NCBI GenBank assembly: GCA_900471605.1
Contig: UCEY01000050.1
Coordinates: 16,844 to 80,843 of the forward strand
Direction of reading: 5' to 3'
DNA from: Hyphomicrobiales bacterium
GTDB taxonomy: Bacteria; Pseudomonadota; Alphaproteobacteria; Rhizobiales; Rhizobiaceae
Length of the DNA stretch: 64,000 bases
The notes under the pieces were generated by a model, which worked only from the letters and a program-made list of their open reading frames with translations, was not told the origin of the DNA and made no database searches. The position numbers were made by a program, and so were the translations under genes. Positions 44,214 to 53,008 of the stretch are shown here, piece by piece; within the stretch, counting starts at the first letter, position 1; each line of letters opens with the position of its first letter.

Positions 44214-44642
44214 TCAGGCGACCAGGCGGGGATATTCGATCGCCGGGCAGCGATCCATAACGACCTTGATGCCGGCGGCTTCGGCCTTTTCGGCGGCCTT
44301 GTCGTCGCGGACGCTGAGCTGGCCCCAGATCACCTTCGGCTTCGTTTCAAGCGCGATAGCCTCGTCGACGACGCCGTCCAGATATTCCGCGGCGCGAAAA
44401 ACGTCGACCATGTCGACCGGCTGCGGCACGTCCGCCAGCGTCCTGTAGACCGTCTGGCCGAGGATCTGCTTGCCGGCCTGCCCGGGATTGACCGGAAACA
44501 CCGTGTAGCCCCTGGAGATGAGGAACCCCATGACCCGGTTGCTCGGCCTGTCGGGATTCGGGGAGGCTCCGAGCAGCGCAATCGTCCTGGTATTCTTCAG
44601 GATATCGGCGATGTAGGCGTTTTCGTAACGGTCGTGGTTCAT
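44214..44642 (-). CDS. CoA-binding domain protein (YccU-like)
   Basis: A 142-aa single-domain Rossmann protein. IALLGASPNPDRPSNRV near residue 19 is the nucleotide/CoA-binding loop of the succinyl-CoA synthetase alpha-like CoA-binding family. GYTVFPVNPG, VDMVDVFRAAE and a WGQLSVRD segment follow, and the C-terminal VMDRCPAIEYPRL is characteristic. ATG 44642 gives the standard length; the frame stays open further upstream without family support. Molecular role not established in most bacteria. Confidence 0.88.
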   Translation of the reverse strand: MNHDRYENAYIADILKNTRTIALLGASPNPDRPSNRVMGFLISRGYTVFPVNPGQAGKQILGQTVYRTLADVPQPVDMVDVFRAAEYLDGVVDEAIALETKPKVIWGQLSVRDDKAAEKAEAAGIKVVMDRCPAIEYPRLVA

Positions 44643-44720
44643 GACGGCTGCTCCGCTATTGGCGCGCCTCTGGCGGCGCGGTGCTTCTGCGCTATGTAAG
44701 TCCGCGTCTCGTCGAAAGGG

Positions 44721-45080
44721 ATGAGGATCATGAAAAATTTTCTCTTCGGCCTTGCGATCATCGCTTCCGGCCCCCTCCTCTGGCCCGAGCCGGCGGCTGC
44801 GATATCGCGCTACAATTCCACCCGAATGTCCTGCGCCGCCGTGCAGCGGGCCATCGGCCGCGAGGGTGCGGTGATCCTGCGTTATCCCTCCCGCAACAAG
44901 CCGGGAATGACGCTTTACGACCGCTATGTCATCGGCAGCGGCTCTTGCGACGCACACGAGTTCGCCGACCGGGCAACTGTGCCGACGGCAGACACACCGA
45001 GCTGCCCGGTTCTCGCCTGCAAGAGACGGCCCGACCCGGAAGATTGTTTTCCTCTCCAGGCAGGCTGCCTGAGATTCTAG
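44721..45080 (+). CDS. Small secreted Cys-rich protein, unknown function
   Basis: A 119-aa precursor with a signal peptide (MKNFLFGLAIIASGPLLWPEPAAA, then ISRYN). The mature part has Cys in MSCAAV, SGSCDAHEF, PSCPVLAC, PEDCFPL and AGCLRF, seven in about 90 residues, so disulfides in the periplasm are likely. Two starts are possible, ATG 44721 and ATG 44730; the second has GAGG just before it. It is divergent from the CoA-binding gene by 78 nt and has no obvious downstream partner. Confidence 0.78.
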   Translation: MRIMKNFLFGLAIIASGPLLWPEPAAAISRYNSTRMSCAAVQRAIGREGAVILRYPSRNKPGMTLYDRYVIGSGSCDAHEFADRATVPTADTPSCPVLACKRRPDPEDCFPLQAGCLRF

Positions 45081-45657
45081 CCCATTTCTGATCAAAAAAA
45101 GCCGCGGCACGCCTCGCCGCCGAAGTTCCCAAAACGTTCGCCAAATATTCGATCTTCGTACACGTACATATTAGCACCATCTTATGGTTGAATTAGAAAA
45201 TGCTACTAGATTTGAGTAGGCAAACTTGTTTCACTGAACATTTGTCAGGTTTCACCGTCCCCAACGTTTCTTGCGGAAACCTGAGCAGATAACAGCTATC
45301 CTGACTGCCGGAATCCACATAAAATCGTCCAAAAACGAGAAACTCCGTCAGCTGGCCCCAAATCGCCTTCGTCCGATTTACACAACTCAGGATATAGATC
45401 GAACGAGCGATAGGCACGATGGGTGGCGCAGTTGGCAACCTTAAGGTCGGCCGGTTTTTTCAAAGCATCCGGCAGTCTTTGCGATCGTGGATCGACCGTC
45501 CGGCAGAATCGGGCTCGCCGGCATCGCATGGGTTTTCTTTCCCATCGGCAGGCGATTGACGCCTTTGCCGTGCACCGCGACCGAAGGGCTTGGCTTGACG
45601 GCTGCGGCGGGAGGAAGCGGTGATCTCGATGAGTCACCGGCTATTTCACGCAGAAAA

Positions 45658-45679
45658 ATGTGGTATCATAAAACCACAT
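45658..45679. repeat. Perfect 7-bp inverted repeat, possible operator
   Basis: ATGTGGT, loop ATCATAAA, ACCACAT. It lies 55 nt upstream of the rplM -35 box. It could be a regulator site or a small hairpin; no T-tract follows. Confidence 0.45.
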
Positions 45680-45733
45680 ACGCAAGCCATTGATTTTACT
45701 CTCTATATTTTTCAACCTCGCAAAACCGTCACC

Positions 45734-45762
45734 TTGACGCTTCTGGCCCCTCTCGATATAAG
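45734..45762 (+). promoter_or_regulatory. Strong sigma-70 promoter of rplM-rpsI
   Basis: -35 TTGACG (45734-45739) and -10 TATAAG (45757-45762), 17-nt spacer. It lies about 130 nt upstream of rplM, leaving a leader in which autoregulation by a ribosomal protein is possible. Confidence 0.75.
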
Positions 45763-45895
45763 CCGCCGCAGATCGCGGACCTTTTGGCCCGCTTTCTTTT
45801 TTGCCGATCTTCGTGAGCGGCAATCCAAGCAACAAGAAACGCCCTGCAGCCGAAGTTTTCGGGTGGCACGGGTCTCAGAAGAAAGAGTTCAGAAC

Positions 45896-46360
45896 ATGTC
45901 AACCTTCGTTCAGAAGCCTGCCGAGGTGGAGAAGAAGTGGGTGATCATCGATGCCGAAGGCCTCGTTGTCGGTCGCCTCGCCACCATCGTCGCCAACCGT
46001 CTCCGCGGCAAGCACAAGGCCACCTTCACACCGCACGTCGATGATGGCGACAACGTCATCATCATCAACGCGGAAAAGTGCGTCCTCACCGGCAAGAAGT
46101 ATTCCGACAAGACCTATTACTGGCACACCGGTTATCCGGGTGGCATCAAGGAGCGCACCGCGCGCCAGATCATCGAAGGCCGTTTTCCGGAGCGCGTCAT
46201 CGAGAAGGCTGTCGAGCGCATGGTTCCCCGTGGTCCCCTCGGCCGTCGCCAGATGAAGAACCTGCGCGTTTATGCCGGTTCCAACCATCCCCATGAAGCA
46301 CAGCAGCCCGTCGCTCTCGACGTCGCATCGCTCAACAAGAAGAACGTAAGGAGCGCCTGA
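45896..46360 (+). CDS. rplM: 50S ribosomal protein L13
   Basis: Large-subunit protein of 154 aa. KPAEVEKKWVIIDAEGLVVGRLA, then TGKKYSDKTYYWHTGYPGG and MVPRGPLGRRQMKNLRVY are hallmark L13 segments. ATG 45896 gives the usual alphaproteobacterial length; the upstream open frame is the leader. It forms an operon with rpsI, 2 nt downstream. Confidence 0.98.
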   Translation: MSTFVQKPAEVEKKWVIIDAEGLVVGRLATIVANRLRGKHKATFTPHVDDGDNVIIINAEKCVLTGKKYSDKTYYWHTGYPGGIKERTARQIIEGRFPERVIEKAVERMVPRGPLGRRQMKNLRVYAGSNHPHEAQQPVALDVASLNKKNVRSA

Positions 46361-46362
46361 TA

Positions 46363-46830
46363 ATGGCCGATCTTTCCTCCCTGAAGGACCTCGCGCCGGC
46401 TTCCGAAGCTGCCGCTCCGGTTCATGTCCGCAAGGTCGACAGCCTCGGCCGCTCCTACGCGACCGGCAAGCGCAAGAACGCCGTCGCCCGCGTCTGGGTC
46501 AAGGCCGGCACCGGCAAGATCACGGTCAACGGCCGTGACTTCTCCGCTTACTTCGCCCGCCCGGTCCTGCAGATGATCCTGCAGCAGCCGGTCATCGCCG
46601 CTGCCCGCACCGGCCAGTTCGACATCGTCGCGACCGTCACCGGTGGCGGTCTCTCCGGTCAGGCCGGCGCCGTTCGTCACGGCGTTTCCAAGGCCCTCAC
46701 CTATTTCGAGCCGGGCCTTCGCGGCGTGCTCAAGAAGGGTGGCTTCCTGACCCGCGACAGCCGCGTCGTCGAGCGTAAGAAGTACGGTAAGGCAAAGGCC
46801 CGCCGCTCCTTCCAGTTCTCCAAGCGTTAA
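46363..46830 (+). CDS. rpsI: 30S ribosomal protein S9
   Basis: Small-subunit protein of 155 aa. An alphaproteobacterial N-terminal extension (about 25 residues) precedes the core SYATGKRKNAVARVWVKAGTG. GGLSGQAGAVRHGVSKAL and the C-terminal GKAKARRSFQFSKR, whose tail reaches the P-site tRNA, are intact. It follows rplM by 2 nt, and a strong terminator with a UUCG loop follows. Confidence 0.98.
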   Translation: MADLSSLKDLAPASEAAAPVHVRKVDSLGRSYATGKRKNAVARVWVKAGTGKITVNGRDFSAYFARPVLQMILQQPVIAAARTGQFDIVATVTGGGLSGQAGAVRHGVSKALTYFEPGLRGVLKKGGFLTRDSRVVERKKYGKAKARRSFQFSKR

Positions 46831-46853
46831 TCGCTCCGGATTTGGACTTTACG

Positions 46854-46881
46854 AAAGGCGGGGCTTCGGCTCCGCCTTTTT
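46854..46881 (+). terminator. Terminator of rplM-rpsI
   Basis: An 11-bp stem AAAGGCGGGGC / GCTCCGCCTTT (one G-U pair) with a UUCG tetraloop and five T after it. It lies 24 nt past the rpsI stop. Confidence 0.92.
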
Positions 46882-46908
46882 CGTTTGTGGGCATTGCCCG
46901 CTTTCGGC

Positions 46909-47370
46909 TCAGATCGGCAGTTCTGTCGTCGATTTCAGTTCGCGCAGCACGAAGCTGGACACGACATTGCGCACATGCGGGTTGCGCATCAGGTGGCGGG
47001 TCATGAAGGCCTCATAGGCTTCCACATCGCGCGCCCGGATCTTCAGCATGTAATCGAAGGTTCCCGACAGCGCGTAACATTCCATGATCTCCGGCCGGTC
47101 GCGCACGACGGTGGCGAAGGCTTCGATCGCCTCCTCGTGGTGGTCCTCGAGCGTCACATGGGCGACGATGCAGAGTTTCAGGTCGAGCTTTGCGGGGTCG
47201 AGAAGTGCCACCCGCTTGCGGATGACGCCTTCGGCCTCCAGTTCCTGGATCTTGCGCCAGGCGGTGCTCTGCGACATGCCGGCTTTCTCGGCCAGCTCGG
47301 CGAGCGATGAACCGTCGCCGGTCTGCACGAGCTGCAGAAGCTTGCGGGCAGCCTGCAGGTTTTCTTTCAT
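46909..47370 (-). CDS. Lrp/AsnC-family transcriptional regulator
   Basis: A 153-aa feast/famine regulator. The N-terminal HTH is SSLAELAEKAGMSQSTAWRKIQELEAEGVI. The RAM ligand-binding domain begins near AKLDLKLCIVAHVTLED and ends with NVVSSFVLRELKSTTELP. ATG 47370 follows GGGAGGAGGGG. It is divergent from phhA by about 150 nt, so it probably senses phenylalanine or tyrosine and controls phhA, the usual arrangement in alphaproteobacteria. The effector is inferred. Confidence 0.93.
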   Translation of the reverse strand: MKENLQAARKLLQLVQTGDGSSLAELAEKAGMSQSTAWRKIQELEAEGVIRKRVALLDPAKLDLKLCIVAHVTLEDHHEEAIEAFATVVRDRPEIMECYALSGTFDYMLKIRARDVEAYEAFMTRHLMRNPHVRNVVSSFVLRELKSTTELPI

Positions 47371-47521
47371 GACGACCCCTCCTCCCGAATTATTCTCCCA
47401 ATATTTATGCCCACTTCGGCAAAACTGAAAGGATTGCCCGCGTTTTCCGAGATATGATGGTGAACTGGCAGCCGGTGGCTGAAGCCCCCGGCTCATTCGA
47501 TCACGAAACGGGAGGCCGCTG

Positions 47522-48313
47522 ATGAGCAAGCAAAGCACCTATACGGCAAACCTGCCGGATGCGGATGGCATCTATCGCTATACGAGCGAAGAGGACCGGA
47601 TCTGGAGCGAGCTCTACCAGCGCCAGATGACGCTTTTGGCGGACAAGGCCTGCCGGGAATATCTGGACGGCGTCAAGGCGCTCGGGCTGAAGCCGGACAA
47701 GGTCCCCCAGCTTGGCGATGTCGACCGGCGCCTCAACGAGACCACCGGTTTCGGCGTGGAGGGCGTCCCGGCCCTCATTCCGCCCTCGCGCTTTTACGAA
47801 TTGCTCTCCCAGGGCAAGTTTCCGCTGGCGACGTTCATCCGCCGCCGCGAGCATATCGACTATATCGAGGAGCCGGACATTTTTCACGAAGTGTTCGGCC
47901 ACTGCCCTCTCCTGACCAACCGGAGTTATGCCAATTTCGTGCGCCGCTTCGGCGAGAAAGCCGTCGGGCTCGGGAAGGAATATTCCTGGCACCTGTTCCG
48001 GATCTTCTGGTTCACCGTCGAATTCGGCCTGATCGAGACGCCGCAGGGGCGACGCTGCTTCGGCGCCGGCATCGTCTCATCGCCCAACGAGACCCGGGCG
48101 GCGATGGAAGGCACGCAAGCCGAATTCCGGCCCTTCGACTTGATGACGGTGCTTCGTACCCCCTACCGCATCGATATCGTCCAGCCGATCTATTATGTCA
48201 TCGACAGTTTTGCGCAGCTGGAATCGATCATCGAGGAGGATATCGGCGCCCGCATCAGGGAGGCCAAGGCGCTCGGGGATTTTCCGCCGGTATTCGAAGC
48301 CAAGGCTTCCTGA
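47522..48313 (+). CDS. phhA: Phenylalanine 4-hydroxylase
   Basis: Pterin-dependent non-heme iron monooxygenase of 263 aa that converts Phe to Tyr. The iron ligands are His122 and His127 in FHEVFGHCPLL and Glu near 167 in TVEFGLIE. GVEGVPALIPP lies before them. Length and motifs match the short bacterial single-domain form. It is divergent from the Lrp-type regulator that likely controls it. No pterin-carbinolamine dehydratase gene is adjacent. Confidence 0.97.
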   Translation: MSKQSTYTANLPDADGIYRYTSEEDRIWSELYQRQMTLLADKACREYLDGVKALGLKPDKVPQLGDVDRRLNETTGFGVEGVPALIPPSRFYELLSQGKFPLATFIRRREHIDYIEEPDIFHEVFGHCPLLTNRSYANFVRRFGEKAVGLGKEYSWHLFRIFWFTVEFGLIETPQGRRCFGAGIVSSPNETRAAMEGTQAEFRPFDLMTVLRTPYRIDIVQPIYYVIDSFAQLESIIEEDIGARIREAKALGDFPPVFEAKAS

Positions 48314-48396
48314 ACGCGCGGAATTCTCTCCCGTCCGGGCTTGCCTTGCCTGGCCTTATTGTCCAACGTCCCGCCACTCAAGGATGGAGGGACGCC

Positions 48397-49356
48397 ATGG
48401 CAAACAAGACCATCGACCATGCCTTCACGGCAGGGAACCTGACCTCGGCCGCATCGGATCCGACCTTTGCGGGCGCGCTGTCGTTCATGCGCCGCCGCTT
48501 CACCAAGGATCTGGCGGGTACCGATACGGTTGTCTGGGGCATTCCCTTCGATGCCGCGACCTCCAACCGGCCGGGCGCGCGGTTCGGGCCGCAGGCGATC
48601 CGGCGGGCCTCGGCGATCTTCGACAACGATCCGCAATACCCGTTTGAGCGCGATCTCTTCGCCGAAATGGCCGTCATCGATTACGGCGACTGCCTCATCG
48701 ACTACGGCAACCACCAGAAGACGCCTGATGCGATCGAGGCCCAGGCGAATGTCATTCTCGACAGCGGCGCCTTCCTGCTGACGCTCGGTGGCGACCACTA
48801 TGTCACCTGGCCGCTCCTCAAAGCCCATGCGGCCAAGCACGGGCCGATGGCGCTCGTCCAGTTCGACGCGCATCAGGATACCTGGCTGGACGACGAGGGA
48901 CGCATCGATCACGGTTCCTTCGTGGCACGGGCGGTGCGCGCCGGCATCATCGACCCCACCCGGTCGATCCAGGTCGGCATCCGCACCCATGCGCCGGAAG
49001 ATTTCGGTATCCGCCTTCTCTATGGCCATGAGATCGAGGAGATGAGCGCGGCCGAAATCGCAAAGACGATCCTCGATCACGTCGGGCAAACGCCGACCTA
49101 CCTCACCTTCGATATCGACTGCCTCGATCCGGCCTTCGCGCCGGGCACCGGCACGCCGGTCGCCGGCGGGCCTTCGAGCGCGAAGATCCTGTCGGCCTTA
49201 CGAAAGCTCGGGGCCCTCGATATCCGCGGCGCCGACGTGGTCGAAGTGGCGCCGGCCTACGACCATGCGGATATTACCGCCATTGCGGGGGCGACGGTTG
49301 CGATGTATATGCTCGGGCTCCGCGCGGAGCGACGCGCGGCTGCGTTAAATTTCTGA
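48397..49356 (+). CDS. speB: Agmatinase (ureohydrolase family)
   Basis: Binuclear manganese ureohydrolase of 319 aa that splits agmatine to putrescine and urea. The metal-binding motifs GGDHYVTWPLLK, QFDAHQDTW and FDIDCLDPAFAPGTGTPVAGG are present in order. ATG 48397 (MANKTIDHAF) has GGAGGG upstream. It lies between phhA and argC on the same strand. Other ureohydrolases, such as guanidinobutyrase, share these motifs, so the substrate is probable rather than certain. Confidence 0.9.
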   Translation: MANKTIDHAFTAGNLTSAASDPTFAGALSFMRRRFTKDLAGTDTVVWGIPFDAATSNRPGARFGPQAIRRASAIFDNDPQYPFERDLFAEMAVIDYGDCLIDYGNHQKTPDAIEAQANVILDSGAFLLTLGGDHYVTWPLLKAHAAKHGPMALVQFDAHQDTWLDDEGRIDHGSFVARAVRAGIIDPTRSIQVGIRTHAPEDFGIRLLYGHEIEEMSAAEIAKTILDHVGQTPTYLTFDIDCLDPAFAPGTGTPVAGGPSSAKILSALRKLGALDIRGADVVEVAPAYDHADITAIAGATVAMYMLGLRAERRAAALNF

Positions 49357-49421
49357 ATCAAGTTGCTGGTAAACTGAATCCGGCTCTCAATCCAAGGCAC
49401 TGATCTAACAGGATAATGACC

Positions 49422-50354
49422 ATGACAGCGAAAATCTTCATCGACGGCGAACACGGCACCACGGGACTGCAGATCCGCACCCGCATGGCCGGCCGCCGCG
49501 ACGTCGATCTGCTGTCGATCCCGGAAGCGGAGCGGCGCAACGCCGCCATGCGCGAGGATCTCCTGAACAGTGCCGATATCGCCATCCTCTGCCTGCCCGA
49601 CGATGCGTCGCGGGAAGCCGTCACCATGCTTGCCGGCAATAACAAGGTGCGGGTGATCGACACCTCGACCGCGTTCCGCGTCGATCCGTCCTGGGCCTAT
49701 GGCTTTGCGGAAATGGACAAGGCCCAGGCCGACAAGATCAAGGCCTCCCGGCACGTCGCCAATCCGGGCTGCTACCCGACCGGCGCGATCGGCATCATCC
49801 GGCCGCTGCGCGCCGCCGGCATCCTGCCCGACGGTTATCCGGTCACGGTCAATGCCGTCTCCGGTTATACGGGCGGCGGCAAGCAGATGATCGGCCAGAT
49901 GGAAGATCCGTCCAGGGAAGACGCGATCTCGGCCAACAATTTCCTCTACGGCCTGCCGCTCAAGCACAAGCACGTGCCGGAGATGAAGATCCACGGCCAG
50001 CTCGACCGTGCCCCCCTCTTCTCGCCGTCGGTCGGGCGCTTCCCCCAGGGCATGATCGTGCAGGTGCCGCTCTTCCTCGAAGACCTGAAGGGCGATGCGA
50101 CGATCGAAGGCATCCACAAGGTGCTGGTCGAGCATTATTCCGGGCAGGACATCGTTACCGTCGTGCCGCTCGAAGAGAGCAAGGCGCTGCCGCGCGTCGA
50201 TGCGGAAGAGCTGGTCGATACGGACAGGATGAAGCTCTTCGTGTTCGGCACACCGGGCGGCGCACATGTCAATCTCGTCGCCCTACTCGACAATCTCGGC
50301 AAGGGCGCCTCGGGTGCCGCCGTCCAGAACATGGACCTGATGCTTTCGGCCTGA
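49422..50354 (+). CDS. argC: N-acetyl-gamma-glutamyl-phosphate reductase
   Basis: Third step of arginine synthesis: reduces N-acetylglutamyl phosphate to the semialdehyde. The 310-aa product is the short type-2 ArgC. GEHGTTGLQIRTRM binds NADP, and catalytic Cys is near 117 in HVANPGCYPTGAIG. VSGYTGGGKQM and HVPEM follow. An ATG at 49416 is 6 nt upstream; AGGA spacing favours 49422. The stop overlaps the next gene's start (TGATG), coupling it to the small kinase gene. Confidence 0.95.
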   Translation: MTAKIFIDGEHGTTGLQIRTRMAGRRDVDLLSIPEAERRNAAMREDLLNSADIAILCLPDDASREAVTMLAGNNKVRVIDTSTAFRVDPSWAYGFAEMDKAQADKIKASRHVANPGCYPTGAIGIIRPLRAAGILPDGYPVTVNAVSGYTGGGKQMIGQMEDPSREDAISANNFLYGLPLKHKHVPEMKIHGQLDRAPLFSPSVGRFPQGMIVQVPLFLEDLKGDATIEGIHKVLVEHYSGQDIVTVVPLEESKALPRVDAEELVDTDRMKLFVFGTPGGAHVNLVALLDNLGKGASGAAVQNMDLMLSA

Positions 50355-51205
50355 TGGCGGAGAGCATTTCCCTTCCAGTTTCCCTGCCCGGCGAATGGCG
50401 GATCGAAACCGCCAGGCAGATCGCCGATACGGTCGTCGGCACCGTCCTTGAAGTGACGCGTGCCGGCGGCGAAACCGATATCGTCAAGGTTCTGAAACCC
50501 AAGGCTTTGGAAGACAGTTTTCGTGGCGCCGATTTCCTCGCCTGGCGCGACGGCGCCGGCTGCGTGCGGCTGATCGCGCGTTCAGGCAATCTGCTCTTGA
50601 TGGAGCATGCGGGCAAGGTGACGCTCCGGGATCACCTTGTTTCCCATGGAGACCAAGAAGCGACCAGGATCGCGGCCGAGGTGCTGACGGAGTATCATCG
50701 CCCTTCGGACGCACCGGCGCCCACAAGCCTGATGCCGCTTTCCCGCTATTTCAAAAGCCTGTTCGAGAAGGCCGACGCGGATCGCCGAGACAACGTCGTC
50801 AGCCCGTTCATCGAGGCGGCAGCGCTGGCGGAAACGCTGATCGCCGACCAGCGGGACATCAAGCCGCTGCATGGCGACCTGCACCACGAAAACATCATGT
50901 TCGGCCCGCGCGGCTGGCTGATCATCGACCCGGCCGGCCTGATCGGCGATGCGGCGCTCGACGTCGCCAACATGTTTTCCAATCCGCTCGACCGCTTCGA
51001 CCTGACGCGCAACGAGGCGCGCATCGCGTCGATGGCGGGCGTATTCGCCGAAACGCTGGGGCGGGACGTCCGCACCATCCTGCGTTACGCGTTCGCCTAT
51101 GGCTGCCTGTCGGCCGCATGGCATGACGAAGACGGCAATGCGAAGGATCGCGACGACGAGCTTGCGGTCGCCGCCGCGGTCCGCGATGTGCTGAGACAGG
51201 CTTAG
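50354..51205 (+). CDS. Aminoglycoside phosphotransferase-family kinase (APH(6)/hydroxyurea kinase type)
   Basis: A 283-aa small-molecule kinase. The nucleotide-binding Lys is in DIVKVLKPKA. The catalytic loop is PLHGDLHHENIMFGPRG near 176, with Asp in HGDLHHEN, and the metal Asp is in WLIIDPAGLIGDAALDVAN. This is the APH_6_hur pattern found in streptomycin 6-kinases and relatives. Its start overlaps the argC stop by 1 nt, so it may phosphorylate a metabolite rather than a drug. It overlaps the convergent DoxX gene by 4 nt at the stops. Actual substrate is unknown. Confidence 0.85.
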   Translation: MAESISLPVSLPGEWRIETARQIADTVVGTVLEVTRAGGETDIVKVLKPKALEDSFRGADFLAWRDGAGCVRLIARSGNLLLMEHAGKVTLRDHLVSHGDQEATRIAAEVLTEYHRPSDAPAPTSLMPLSRYFKSLFEKADADRRDNVVSPFIEAAALAETLIADQRDIKPLHGDLHHENIMFGPRGWLIIDPAGLIGDAALDVANMFSNPLDRFDLTRNEARIASMAGVFAETLGRDVRTILRYAFAYGCLSAAWHDEDGNAKDRDDELAVAAAVRDVLRQA

Positions 51206-51609
51206 GCGAACGTCCGCTTCAAACCCAGATGGATGGCGAGCTTCTCGCCCGGTCCATGCACGGCGGCAAACAGCAGGCCGGCGAGGAAGGTGAAGTGATC
51301 GACGAAGAAGCCGAACTCCGCCTGATTGGCCTGCCAATGGCTCGGGCCGTGGAAAGCGAAAGCCAGGAAGATGACATAGGCGCCGGCGAGCAAAGCGGCC
51401 TCCGAGAAGAACGCGCCGGTCAGGAATGCGAGGGCCAGTCCCACCTCGAAGATCGCCGCGACCCAGGCGAGGAACAGCGGGAACGGAAATCCGGCGCCTG
51501 AAATGAATGCTGCCGTCGCCGACATGTCGAGAAACTTGAACGTCGTCGCCATCACGAACAGGCCGCCGAAGATCAGCCTTGCGACGAGAATTGCGATTGT
51601 CCTTACCAT
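51202..51609 (-). CDS. DoxX-family integral membrane protein
   Basis: A 135-aa protein with four predicted transmembrane helices. ILVARLIFGGLFVMATTFKF, FPLFLAWVAAIFEVGLAL, AALLAGAYVIFLAFAFHG and FLAGLLFAAVHGPG are the hydrophobic segments. It fits the DoxX/DUF417-like small redox-associated membrane family. It converges with the kinase gene, sharing 4 nt of stop region. Function unknown. Confidence 0.82.
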   Translation of the reverse strand: MVRTIAILVARLIFGGLFVMATTFKFLDMSATAAFISGAGFPFPLFLAWVAAIFEVGLALAFLTGAFFSEAALLAGAYVIFLAFAFHGPSHWQANQAEFGFFVDHFTFLAGLLFAAVHGPGEKLAIHLGLKRTFA

Positions 51610-51765
51610 AACCCTACCCTCTCCTTGGCCGAAGCCGTTCGACTATGTCCCAAGGACGGGTGACGGACACGATCTCCGACATGGGGCCATGATTTTTTCG
51701 CAGAGAAAAGGCGGGCGGAAATCCTTCCGCCCGCCTTGCGCAGGTATGGGCAATATACCGGGAGA

Positions 51766-52866
51766 TCAGCTCCGCGTGACGATCGCAGTCTCCGGCGGAT
51801 ATTCGCCGACGAAGCCGCGCCAGTGGGCGACGGCGAAACCGAGCACGATCAGCGCGACGGCCTGATGCGTCAGCGCCAGATCGAGCGGCACCTGCATGAC
51901 GAGCGTCGAGATGCCGACGATCGCCTGAACCGTCACCAGCCCGAACAGCAGGACGGAGCGGCGGGCATGGGTGGAGCCCGGCGCCAGCCTAAGCGAGACG
52001 ATCATGTGCGCGAGGGTGGCGGCCCACAGAACATAGGCGCCGCAGCGATGCACGAACTGCACCGTCTTCGGGTTCTCGAACAGGTTGATCCACCAGGGCT
52101 GCCGGACGAAGAGATCGGCCGGAACAAGGGCGCCGTCCATCAGCGGCCAGGTGTTGTAGGAGAGGCCGGCATCGAGCCCCGCCACCAGCGCGCCGAGATA
52201 GATCTGGAAGAGGACGAGGAAGGCAATGCCGCCGGCCGCCCATTTGGATCTTGCCGTCGGCGGAAGATCGCGGCTGTGCGGCGAAAGCCCCCGCATGATC
52301 CAGATGCAGGCGGCAAAGATCAGACAGGCTATGACCAGATGGGTGGCAAGCCGGTATTGCGAGACGCTGACCAGCTTGGTGAGGCCGGACGACACCATCC
52401 ACCAGCCGATGAAGCCTTGAAAGCCGCCGAGCGCCAGCAGGCCGACCAGCGGGCCGCGCAAGCGCTTTTCGATGCGGCCGGTGAGCCAGAAGAAGATCAG
52501 CGGCAGGGCGAAGACCATGCCGATCGAGCGGGCGAGGAAACGGTGCGCCCATTCCCACCAGAAGATCGACTTGAACTCGTCGACCGTCATGTCCTTGTTG
52601 ATCTGCTGATATTGGGGAATGCGCTGGTAGAGGCGGAACTCCTCGTCCCACTCCGCGGCCGACAGTGGCGGAATGACGCCGTGGATCGGCTTCCATTCGG
52701 TGATCGACAGGCCGGAATCGGTAAGACGCGTCGCGCCGCCGACCAGGACCAGACAGAACAGCGTGAAGACGACGACGCCGAGCCAGATGCGCACCGCCTT
52801 GCGGTCGCGCTCGCGGCGCCTGGTGTGGTTCAGGACATCGATGATCACAGCATCGGTTGCCGACAT
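51766..52866 (-). CDS. ctaA: Heme A synthase
   Basis: Inner-membrane enzyme of 366 aa (COX15 type) that oxidises heme O to heme A for cytochrome aa3 oxidase. Eight transmembrane helices are expected. Conserved segments are GGATRLTDSGLSITEWKPI, WEWAHRFLAR with a heme His, THLVIACLIF with a heme His, VQFVHRCGAYVLW and LALTHQAVALIV. ATG 52866 (MSATDAVI) has AGGAG upstream; the open upstream frame is not family-like. No ctaB or cta subunit gene is in the window. Confidence 0.96.
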   Translation of the reverse strand: MSATDAVIIDVLNHTRRRERDRKAVRIWLGVVVFTLFCLVLVGGATRLTDSGLSITEWKPIHGVIPPLSAAEWDEEFRLYQRIPQYQQINKDMTVDEFKSIFWWEWAHRFLARSIGMVFALPLIFFWLTGRIEKRLRGPLVGLLALGGFQGFIGWWMVSSGLTKLVSVSQYRLATHLVIACLIFAACIWIMRGLSPHSRDLPPTARSKWAAGGIAFLVLFQIYLGALVAGLDAGLSYNTWPLMDGALVPADLFVRQPWWINLFENPKTVQFVHRCGAYVLWAATLAHMIVSLRLAPGSTHARRSVLLFGLVTVQAIVGISTLVMQVPLDLALTHQAVALIVLGFAVAHWRGFVGEYPPETAIVTRS

Positions 52867-53008
52867 GGGTATGCTCCTGTCGTTCAAGCCAAAAGGACGC
52901 GGCACGTGGCAGGCATCGTTCAGCATTTCGCGTTGCTTTGCCCCATCAACCCATGCAAAACAAGCCCCGGCGCTTTGCGGCATGCGGTCGCGGATAGGAG
53001 AAGACGTC

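Larger units (their letters stand above)
45081..45895. other. Long non-coding region upstream of rplM
   Basis: An 815-nt gap, the longest in the window. The first 350 nt are AT-rich compared with the surroundings. Open frames of 60-113 codons exist on both strands but overlap each other and lack ribosome-binding sites and the local codon bias. A perfect 7-bp inverted repeat (ATGTGGT / ACCACAT) lies at 45658-45679. The last 160 nt hold the rplM promoter and leader. No tRNA fold or transposase remnant was seen. Confidence 0.55.

Noticed and set aside
45193..45637. Overlapping minus-strand frames of 81 and 113 codons in the long gap
   Set aside because: They overlap each other in different frames, lack start signals and show poor codon bias, so I treat the region as non-coding.
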